This document shows, piece by piece, positions 33,679-40,875 of a DNA stretch of 64,000 bases (position 1 is its first letter; every line of letters starts with the position of its first letter). Both the position numbers and the translations under genes were made by a program. The DNA comes from Slackia exigua ATCC 700122 (GTDB taxonomy: Bacteria > Actinomycetota > Coriobacteriia > Coriobacteriales > Eggerthellaceae). The notes under the pieces are model-generated. The model was not told the DNA's origin. It made no database searches and saw only the letters and a program-made list of their open reading frames with translations. The DNA is taken from assembly GCF_000162875.1 (NCBI RefSeq), contig NZ_GG700630.1, positions 1,032,868 through 1,096,867 on the forward strand. The letters are read 5' to 3'.

Positions 33679-35271
33679 TTACGCACCGCCTCGCGCCCGA
33701 ACCTCGTTCACGAGCGTAATGGCCTCTTGCTTGCTGTGCACTTCGAGCTTCTGATACACATGCTTGGTATGCATCTTAACGGTATTGCGCGAGAGCACCA
33801 GCCCTTCTGCGATCTGCCCCAGCGTCTTGTCCTGCGCAAGATAGCGAAGCACGTCGAGCTCGCGCGGCGTCAACCCATGCTCTTCCGCAAGGATTCGGCA
33901 AGGTTCCCGGTAGAACGCGTCTTCCATGGCTTCGAGCGATGCCCGATTCGCATCTTCGGTGCCCGAAGAATTCGAAGGGACTGGCTCGCGTTCGGCGACG
34001 CCGCCCGACACAAGGCCGGCTGAATCCTCCTCGGCCTTGTCATTGCGCCTAACTACATCAGGCAGCGGCGCCATGTTCATGAAATGGTTCGGATCCCTGA
34101 AGAAGAACATCGCCGCCATCACATACACGAAGACCAGCAGCAGAGAAGCCGCCTGCATACTGATTCCAAAGGAAGCCAGCATCGTCGCCCCGGCCGCAAG
34201 CGCCGCACCCAAGCTGTGCCCGAGCGTCGCAAGCAGCCTCGCTCCCGCCGCCGCACCCGCCATCCAGCGGCTCAACCGCACGCAGCGCACGGCAAGAAGC
34301 CAGGTCGTCGCCTCGAAAAACCCCATGCCGACCGCTTCGAGAGCCACGTCGGATCCCGGTACCGCAGCGCTGATCAGGGGCGCAAGCAAAACGCCTGCGG
34401 AGACGAACGCAACCCCCGACCTGAGCATCTCCTGAATGCCCCACGCATCGCGACGAACGACCAACGCGGCCACGACGGCGAGCATAACGGAGGAAAACGC
34501 CACGTTGCACGATGCCCCCTCCACCGCTCCGCCACGGAAGAACCCAAGCATCAAGGAGGAAATGAGCATGGTGACCACGAGCCGGCCCGAAAACGCCTCG
34601 CGCAGCCTGCCCGACCCCGCACGCGGCCGATCGGCCTTATCGCTTTCTTCCTTCGCAACCGTCCTTAAGATGAACGCGCCGATCAGGATTCCGGCCAGCA
34701 CGAACGCGCACGAAACCGCCATCTGGCCCGATACGGAAAGCCCGCAAGAGGCGGACACGGCCGTGATCGCGGTATCGAGCACGTATGCTCCTGCAATTCC
34801 CGCAATGGACGCACCCGCCAAGGCGTCGCCGTCGACCTCGACGAAAAGACCTGCGTACGCTGCAGAGGAAGGAACCGCCTGGAGCTTCGCCAAAACGAGA
34901 CCCAGAACAAGCAGGAATCCGGCAAGACCGTGCGAAGCAAGGCCCGCGCGTAAGAAACCGAGAAGCATCGCGCCGAGAACGGACGCCGCAAGACATCCGG
35001 CACCGGAAAGAAGCAGGATGCGAAGCCCCCTGTCGCGCGCTGCGGCATCCGAAGGCGCCACGCCTCGCGCACGCCGACGATGAACGAGCGCGACGATTCC
35101 GAAGAACGCGGCATAGTCGAAGATGGTGACGATACGCGCGATCGCAGGGGCATTCGGAAGAGAGAGAACGCATGCAAGCGACGAATCCATGATCCAGATG
35201 CCCGCGAACAGGCATGCCAGTCCCGTGGCCGCCATCGCTGCGATACCCCGCGCGCGACTCGTCCCCTTCAT
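33679..35271 (-). CDS. LuxR-family regulator with 12-helix membrane domain
   Basis: 530 residues: about 12 hydrophobic segments across residues 10-395 and a C-terminal LuxR domain (LTPRELDVLRYLAQDKTLGQIAEGLVLSRNTVKMHTKHVYQKL). GGGAGGGG precedes the ATG. It is divergent from the flavoprotein at 35471, with a 200-bp gap holding two palindromes, and most likely regulates it. The linker between the membrane and LuxR parts (about 400-460) is polar and low in complexity. Confidence 0.9.
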   Translation of the reverse strand: MKGTSRARGIAAMAATGLACLFAGIWIMDSSLACVLSLPNAPAIARIVTIFDYAAFFGIVALVHRRRARGVAPSDAAARDRGLRILLLSGAGCLAASVLGAMLLGFLRAGLASHGLAGFLLVLGLVLAKLQAVPSSAAYAGLFVEVDGDALAGASIAGIAGAYVLDTAITAVSASCGLSVSGQMAVSCAFVLAGILIGAFILRTVAKEESDKADRPRAGSGRLREAFSGRLVVTMLISSLMLGFFRGGAVEGASCNVAFSSVMLAVVAALVVRRDAWGIQEMLRSGVAFVSAGVLLAPLISAAVPGSDVALEAVGMGFFEATTWLLAVRCVRLSRWMAGAAAGARLLATLGHSLGAALAAGATMLASFGISMQAASLLLVFVYVMAAMFFFRDPNHFMNMAPLPDVVRRNDKAEEDSAGLVSGGVAEREPVPSNSSGTEDANRASLEAMEDAFYREPCRILAEEHGLTPRELDVLRYLAQDKTLGQIAEGLVLSRNTVKMHTKHVYQKLEVHSKQEAITLVNEVRARGGA

Positions 35272-35322
35272 GCCCCTCCCATTAATGCCATGGTATGAAT
35301 AGCACTTATCATCCCAGTTGAA

Positions 35323-35339
35323 ACGGATAATCTATCCGT
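35323..35339. promoter_or_regulatory. Dyad in the LuxR/flavoprotein divergent promoter
   Basis: Inverted repeat acggata-atc-tatccgt, flanked by two copies of atcatccca (35308 and 35341 onward). Likely operator for the neighbouring LuxR protein or its promoter-proximal partner. Confidence 0.45.
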
Positions 35340-35367
35340 CATCATCCCAACACCCTCAAACAATATT

Positions 35368-35381
35368 ACCCATATATGGGT
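35368..35381. promoter_or_regulatory. Perfect 14-bp palindrome upstream of the flavoprotein gene
   Basis: acccatatatgggt, 90 bp before the start codon at 35471. Candidate operator; differs in sequence from the dyad at 35323. Confidence 0.45.
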
Positions 35382-35470
35382 GTATCGTCCACACCTGCGC
35401 AGGCCTACATTCAGGGATGCTGGCGCATGGAAATGCCAGCGCATTCACGATTCGACCAGGAGGGGTTCGA

Positions 35471-36982
35471 ATGGAAAACGCACGTAAGAACGTATTCTCC
35501 GGCTCCGGCATGACGCGCCGAAGCTTCGTCGTGGGCATGAGCGCCACGGCTATCGCAAGCATGCTCGGGCTTTCGGCCTGCGGCGCGCCGAGCACGGTCG
35601 GCGACTCATCGAATGCGACCGCGGAAGACTACGACATCGTGATCGTCGGTGCCGGCGGAGCAGGCATGTGCGCCGCGATCGCGGCCTTCGATGCGGGCAT
35701 CAAGAACCTCGTCATCCTCGAGAAGGCATCGATGGTCGGCGGCAACACGAGCTTCAGCTCGTCGGGCATGAACGCCTCCGAGACCAAGTTCCAGAAGGAA
35801 CAGGGCATCGAGGACAGCAACGAGCTCTTCGCTCAGGAAACGCTCGACGGCGGGCACAACACCGGCGACCCCGAGCTCGTCGACTTCATGTGCGATCATT
35901 CCGCCGGCACCATCGACTGGCTCGACGGCCTAGGCATCAGGCTGGACAACATCACGAGCACAGGCGGCATGTCGGTCAAGCGCTGCCACCGTCCCACCGA
36001 CGGCTCTCCCGTGGGAGCAACCGTCGTGCCCGGCCTTGAGGCGCAGGTCAAGGACCGTGACATCAAAGTTGTTAAGAACTGCCAGGTCAAGAGTCTCATC
36101 GTCGACGACTCCGGCGTCGTGACCGGCGTCATGGCCGACAATGCCGGCTCCGAAGCGACGTATAACGCCAAAGCTGTCATCCTCGCGACCGGCGGCCTGG
36201 GTTCGAACAAGGAGCTCATCGCCAAGTACCGCCCCGACCTGAAGGACTACGCCTCCACCAACCAACCCGCCGCCACCGGCGACGGCTACGTCATGGCTGA
36301 AGAGGCGGGCGCCGAGCTCGTGCAGATGGATCAGATCCAGATTCATCCGACCGTCGGCCTTGTCGAAGGCGCCGATGGCAGCAAGCCCGCCCCGCTCATC
36401 GCCGAGGCCGTGCGCGGCGGCGGCGCCATCCTGGTCAACCAGGACGGCAAGCGCTTCTTCGACGAGATGAGCACGCGCGACAAGGTGTCCGCTGCCGAGC
36501 TCGAGCAGCCGGGCGGATACGCCTGGGAGGTCTTCGACCAGACCGTCTACGACAACAACAAGGCCGTCAAGAACTACGATTCCCAAGGCCTCGTCGTCAC
36601 CGGATCCGATCTCGCCGACCTGGCCTCTAAGATCGGTGTCGACGCCGATACGCTGAAGGCCACCGTCGATGCGTACAACGCCATCACCGCCGAAGGCAAG
36701 GAAGACGAATTCGGCCGCACCAAGGGCTGCATCGAATTCGTTGACGGAAATTATTACGCCATCAAGGTGTCGCCGGGCGTCCACCACGAGATGGGCGGCA
36801 TCAAGATCAACACCTCCAACGAAGCCCTTCGTGCCGACGGCACCAAGATCGACGGCCTCTATGCGGCCGGCGAAGTGACCGGCGGCATTCACGGCAACAA
36901 CCGCATCGGCGGCAACGCGGTCTGCGACGTCACGACTTTCGGCCGTAACGTCGGCGATGTGGTGGCCGAAGCCATCGCGTAA
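35471..36982 (+). CDS. Tat-exported FAD-dependent oxidoreductase
   Basis: 503 residues. A twin-arginine lipoprotein-like signal (MTRRSFVVGMSATAIASMLG, LSAC) is followed by the FAD site YDIVIVGAGGAGMCAAIAA with VILEKASMVGGNTSFS, and a C-terminus GLYAAGEVTGGIHGNNRIGGNAVCD typical of fumarate-reductase-like flavoproteins. No FMN-binding or haem domain is fused, so electrons must come from a separate carrier. AGGAGGGG precedes the ATG. The acceptor reduced is unknown. Confidence 0.9.
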   Translation: MENARKNVFSGSGMTRRSFVVGMSATAIASMLGLSACGAPSTVGDSSNATAEDYDIVIVGAGGAGMCAAIAAFDAGIKNLVILEKASMVGGNTSFSSSGMNASETKFQKEQGIEDSNELFAQETLDGGHNTGDPELVDFMCDHSAGTIDWLDGLGIRLDNITSTGGMSVKRCHRPTDGSPVGATVVPGLEAQVKDRDIKVVKNCQVKSLIVDDSGVVTGVMADNAGSEATYNAKAVILATGGLGSNKELIAKYRPDLKDYASTNQPAATGDGYVMAEEAGAELVQMDQIQIHPTVGLVEGADGSKPAPLIAEAVRGGGAILVNQDGKRFFDEMSTRDKVSAAELEQPGGYAWEVFDQTVYDNNKAVKNYDSQGLVVTGSDLADLASKIGVDADTLKATVDAYNAITAEGKEDEFGRTKGCIEFVDGNYYAIKVSPGVHHEMGGIKINTSNEALRADGTKIDGLYAAGEVTGGIHGNNRIGGNAVCDVTTFGRNVGDVVAEAIA

Positions 36983-37124
36983 CGATTCCAGCCGGAGCAA
37001 CGCTGCCCGACGATTGAGCACGCGGTCCATCGCATCCGAAATCGATGGACCGCAGCTCTTGCGAGTCGGAGCTCCTTGGCTTCGAAGACGAAGCGCGACT
37101 CGCGTCGCGTTCGTTCCCTCAAAA

Positions 37125-37160
37125 GGCGGAGCCGACGGATTCTTTCCCGTCGGCTCCGCC
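37125..37160 (+). terminator. GC-rich terminator hairpin after the flavoprotein gene
   Basis: 13-bp perfect stem ggcggagccgacg / cgtcggctccgcc with a 10-base loop, followed by tcgttc. No long T run, so termination may be partial. Confidence 0.55.
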
Positions 37161-37276
37161 TCGTTCATCAACCGGCGCGCTTCTCCGACCTCGGGTCTCT
37201 TGGGAAAGCCCTTGCCGCACATGCGGCAATTTAGCAACGAGAAGTCGCATGAGAGCGCCGCAAGGTTCTTCGCGCA

Positions 37277-37625
37277 TTACACGTCCGACGGCAAAGCCCC
37301 CTGCGACGCGCGCCTCTCGTCAATATATGCAAGCAGCTCCTGATGGTTATGTATGCCGAACTTATCGTAGATGTGCCCTACGTGCGTCTTGACCGTGTTG
37401 TATGAGATGACGAGCTCGTCCTGGATGACCCTGCCATTCCTCCCTCGCGCAAGGAGCGAGAAAACCTCTGTCTCGCGCGGCGTCAGACCATGTTCCTTCG
37501 CAAGCCCCTCGATAAGGTCTTGCGCGACGAACGCCCTGTCCTTCTGCACATCCGCCTCAATACGCGGGCTTGACTCAAGCTTCTCCGCAGTCGCGCTGAA
37601 GCTGAATCCTTCATAGCGAAGGAAT
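37277..37625 (-). pseudogene. LuxR regulator, C-terminal remnant
   Basis: Reads FSATAEKLESSPRIEADVQK then a full LuxR domain (LTPRETEVFSLLARGRNGRVIQDELVISYNTVKTHVGHIYDKF) and a normal end. The membrane domain is missing: upstream of about 37625 the frame runs antisense into a flavoprotein gene. The DNA-binding domain itself is undamaged. Confidence 0.75.
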
Positions 37626-37640
37626 ACGAGCGTATATGCG

Positions 37641-38027
37641 ATGAACCCGATCGAAGAGCTGGCCGATAAGCTGCATATCCCTGCGGATGCCTTCGCCGCC
37701 ACCGTCAAACGATACAACGAGATGGTCGCCGCTGGAGACGATCGCGACTTCGGCAAGGAGGCTTTCCGCCTGTCCCCCGTGGATACGCCCCCGTTCTACG
37801 GCATCCGGCAGACCGGCTACATGCTCTGCACCATGGATGGCATCCCCATCGATACGGACATGAGAGCCCTCGATCCGGATGGGAAGCCCATCGAGGGGCT
37901 GTTCGTGGGAGGAAACGACTCAGGCAGCTTCTTCAGCCATTCCTATCCTGACCTGGTGCCCGGCCTGGCAGCGGGACGATCCGCCACCTTCGGCCGTCGA
38001 GCCGGACGGATCGCCGCGACGGCATAG
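37641..38027 (+). pseudogene. Flavoprotein (fumarate reductase type), C-terminal remnant
   Basis: About 128 residues from IEELADKLHIPADAFAATVKRYN to GLFVGGNDSGSFFSHSYPDL and GRSATFGRRAGR. This is the last quarter of an FAD_binding_2 oxidoreductase; the FAD-binding N-terminus and promoter are gone. Together with the LuxR remnant it represents a divergent pair whose centre was deleted. Confidence 0.8.
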
Positions 38028-38084
38028 GAAGGCGGTGCGCCGTCAAGAAAGAGGCCGTTCGCTTCGCACCTATTGAACAACCTT

Positions 38085-38131
38085 GGGCAAAGGTAGCAGC
38101 GCAGCGTGCTGCCCTGCTACCTGCCTCTTTG
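38085..38131 (+). terminator. Hairpin after the flavoprotein remnant
   Basis: Stem aggtagcag / ctgctacct (9 bp) with outer partial pairing gcaaagg / cctctttgc. A surviving terminator of the decayed gene. Confidence 0.5.
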
Positions 38132-38250
38132 CGGAAAACTCAAGAAACCGCAATCTCTTGGGGAACATGCCTGCGAGGAAATATAATCTATGAAGGGGAG
38201 TTGCATCGGTCGGAGATTCCAAGGGGCTGCCTCGACGATCCGATGCAGGT

Positions 38251-39474
38251 ATGCGCGGCAAAAAGGGATGCATCGTGTATACGCCAGCTTATCTTCGAGA
38301 TCAGAGATTCGTCCTCAATGGAAGGACCTCGGCCAACGCCTACAAGGCGGAGACCTCCCTCGTGCGCATCGAACACGAGATCGCAGGCTCCTCGATCGGC
38401 CCGGCCCTCATTCAAGCCATCGCCCGTATCGAAGCCATCACATCGGTGCGCATAGACGGGCAGATCCCCGCCATGCGCGACCTTGCGCTCATCGATATCC
38501 TCGGCGATATCGATTCCCGAGATTTCCTGCATAGCCGCCAGGTCGATTCCTGCTTCTGCGAACGGGCCGCCACGCTCGATGCCCTGAAATACCTCAATAC
38601 GCTGAGATGGATCTCGCAAACCGTGCATCCTGGATTCGTCTTCACACCCGAATTCATACTCGACGTGCATTCGCGGTGCATCTACGGCAAACCAGCCGAC
38701 CAGACGGGAGCGCGATTCAGGCACAGGGAGTTCATTCCCGTATCCGACGGCCCCATGAACGGCCTACGCCCGCCTGCTCCCACGGACCTGCCGGTCTATA
38801 TCGACGACCTCTGCCTGTTCATGAATAACGAATGGTTCTCGCCTATAGCGCAATCGGGTTTCATGCATTTCCAATTCGAGTGCATAAAGCCGTTCAAGAG
38901 CGGCCGCGACCGCACGGGCAGGGCGCTTTGCCACGCGCTTTTCAAGTCGCGCGGGCTCACGAAGGGCATCATCGCGCCCATCGCTCTCTGGCCGGCCATC
39001 AACACTCCCGACCATGCCAAACACCTGCTCCCTTACAGCTTCAGAGACCTCTCGAACGAACAGCGCCTGGGTGAAGCCATGGATTCCTGGACCAATTTCT
39101 GCGCCATCAGCCTTGCGGCCGCCGTGGGCATAAGCTCTGATTTCATCGACGTCTACACTCGGCTCGAAGAGAACTGGGAACGCCGGTTCGGAAAGGTAAG
39201 CCGCGGTTCCGCTGCCCAAGCCCTCATGCGCCTTCTGCCCGGGTATCCCTATATCACGGTCGACTTCGCGAGACGTCTTATAGGCAAGGGGCTTTCGGCC
39301 ACCAACGATGCCGTGGACCGCTTGGTCTCCGCCGGCATGATCAAGGTCGTTGAGAACGATCTGAGCCTCGGCCGCGTTTTCGAAGCGACCGAGGCCCTGA
39401 GCGTGTTCGACCGCTTCTACGATGCCATGCTCAACGACGAGCCCATTTCGCGCGATTCACTCACCGGGCGCTAG
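38251..39474 (+). CDS. Fic-domain protein with a degenerate active-site motif
   Basis: About 407 residues with the Fic architecture: an N-terminal region with SLVRIEHEIAGSSIG, a core helix bundle and a C-terminal winged-helix-like end (ITVDFARRLIGKGLSATNDAVDRLVSAGMI). The motif reads IKPFKSGRDRTGRAL where HPFxxGNGRxGR is expected: the catalytic His is Lys and Gly-Asn-Gly is Gly-Arg-Asp. The rest of the helix is preserved. It is therefore probably inactive in AMP transfer, or acts as a binding or regulatory protein. The start is uncertain. It overlaps the convergent torD-like gene by 18 bp. Confidence 0.75.
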   Translation: MRGKKGCIVYTPAYLRDQRFVLNGRTSANAYKAETSLVRIEHEIAGSSIGPALIQAIARIEAITSVRIDGQIPAMRDLALIDILGDIDSRDFLHSRQVDSCFCERAATLDALKYLNTLRWISQTVHPGFVFTPEFILDVHSRCIYGKPADQTGARFRHREFIPVSDGPMNGLRPPAPTDLPVYIDDLCLFMNNEWFSPIAQSGFMHFQFECIKPFKSGRDRTGRALCHALFKSRGLTKGIIAPIALWPAINTPDHAKHLLPYSFRDLSNEQRLGEAMDSWTNFCAISLAAAVGISSDFIDVYTRLEENWERRFGKVSRGSAAQALMRLLPGYPYITVDFARRLIGKGLSATNDAVDRLVSAGMIKVVENDLSLGRVFEATEALSVFDRFYDAMLNDEPISRDSLTGR

Positions 39475-40131
39475 CATGGTCTTTCGCGCCAACGTGGCCA
39501 CGGATGCATAGAACGGCAGCTTCGCGCCCGACCGAACCTCTTCGGCAAACGAGGAAAGCCAGCGTCCAAGATGCTCCTCGCGGAAAGCATCGGCACGTTC
39601 TTGCAGTTCGAAAGCCGCCGATTCATCCCCTTGCTCCCACGCCTCAGCCTCTTGCGCGGCGAGCATCGCAAGGAATTCCAGTTCGACGGCGATGTGGTCA
39701 GGATATTCGACAAACCGCTCGGGCATGTCGTACCCGCTGGCCACGTACGCCGCATGCACCTCCCGTTCGGCGGGGCCCCGGAGACGGCCGCGCCCCTCGA
39801 GCCCGTCCCTCGTCGCATGGACCGATTCATACGGCGGAGCAAGCAGTTTTCCCGGCCCTACGAACAACCGATTGTAATCAGCCTCAAGCTTCAGATATGC
39901 GGCCTGCTCGTCAAGGGCCGACAGGTCGCGCGCGAACGACTCCACGTCATCCAAGGCCGCGCGTATCTCCGAATCGGAGCATTCTCCCAGGATTTCACGT
40001 AGCGCTTGCGTCAGTGAGCCTCCTTTGACCTCGAGCGCGAAGTCGGGCGACGGCTGAAGGAAGCAACGGGCAAGAAGCTCGGCGAGCTCGGCATCGGATT
40101 GGGCAAGCGCCGCGTTTTCGCATACAGGCAT
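39457..40131 (-). CDS. TorD/DmsD-family molybdoenzyme chaperone
   Basis: 224 residues, mostly helical. Features of the family are visible: LARCFLQPSPDF, LEADYNRLFVGPGKLLAPPYESV (the conserved Y-x-x-L-F-x-G-P motif) and YPDHIAVELEFLAMLA. These chaperones bind the Tat signal of a DMSO-reductase-type enzyme and hold it until the cofactor is inserted. GGAGG precedes the ATG at 40131. It lies downstream of dmsB-like and dmsA-like genes, so its client is the molybdoenzyme at 40876. Confidence 0.85.
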   Translation of the reverse strand: MPVCENAALAQSDAELAELLARCFLQPSPDFALEVKGGSLTQALREILGECSDSEIRAALDDVESFARDLSALDEQAAYLKLEADYNRLFVGPGKLLAPPYESVHATRDGLEGRGRLRGPAEREVHAAYVASGYDMPERFVEYPDHIAVELEFLAMLAAQEAEAWEQGDESAAFELQERADAFREEHLGRWLSSFAEEVRSGAKLPFYASVATLARKTMLAPGE

Positions 40132-40230
40132 GAAACACCATCCTCCTATCGAAGAAAGCGGCCCGATAGATCGCCCTCCGCTTAGATGCCGCAATCGGCA
40201 GGAGCCGACACGGAATGCGCGAGAGAGCCT

Positions 40231-40271
40231 GGCCAGCGGAATGCCGAAGCGCTGCCGGCATTCCGCTGGCC
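40231..40271 (-). promoter_or_regulatory. Long hairpin between the DmsB-like and TorD-like genes
   Basis: 16-bp perfect stem ggccagcggaatgccg / cggcattccgctggcc with a 9-base loop and no T run, in the 147-bp gap inside the operon. It could be an RNA-stability or partial-termination element that lowers chaperone expression relative to the enzyme. Confidence 0.55.
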
Positions 40272-40278
40272 GAATACC

Positions 40279-40863
40279 CTATCGGGAGGTGGGAACGGAT
40301 CGCCAGTAATAGACGTTCGGCGCCGTGCCTTCGTGTTCCAGATAGCGCTCCACGTCCTTGCCGGAAACGATCTTGGAGACCTCGGATTCCGGATCGTCCA
40401 GATCGCCCACGACGATTGCGCGATTCGGGCAGCACAGCTGGCACATGGTGGTTTCCACGCCGTTGGACAGACGGTGGACGCACATCTCGCATTTGTCTGC
40501 CACGCCCGCATCGGCATCGATTGCACGAGCATCGTACGGGCAGGCCGATACGCACGATGCGCAGCCGATGCAGATATCTTTATCAACCACGACCACGCCA
40601 TCTTCGCGCTTCGACGTGGCACCCACGGGGCACACCTCTATGCAGCTCGGCGTATCGCAATGCTGGCATGGCACGGGGCGCCACATGAATTCAAGCTTCG
40701 GGTACGATCCCGTCGGCGTATCGAGCACCGTGGTGCCTTCCGCGTTCAGCACACGAATCCTCTGCAGGTCGTCGGCTACCTTGTTTTCCATCTTGCAGCT
40801 TATGGTGCAGGTGCGGCATCCGACGCAACGATGCAGGTTGATTGCGAAAGCGTACGTAGTCAT
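40279..40863 (-). CDS. DmsB-like ferredoxin subunit with four [4Fe-4S] clusters
   Basis: 194 residues with four Cys groups: CVGCRTCTISC, CQHCDTPSCIEVCP, CIGCASCVSACP and CEMC with CQLCCP. It passes electrons to the catalytic subunit encoded just upstream. The ATG at 40863 follows AGGAGG; a GTG at 40872 inside that site is less likely. No membrane anchor subunit (DmsC/NrfD) gene follows, so the electron donor is not evident. Confidence 0.92.
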   Translation of the reverse strand: MTTYAFAINLHRCVGCRTCTISCKMENKVADDLQRIRVLNAEGTTVLDTPTGSYPKLEFMWRPVPCQHCDTPSCIEVCPVGATSKREDGVVVVDKDICIGCASCVSACPYDARAIDADAGVADKCEMCVHRLSNGVETTMCQLCCPNRAIVVGDLDDPESEVSKIVSGKDVERYLEHEGTAPNVYYWRSVPTSR

Positions 40864-40875
40864 CCCTCGCACCTC

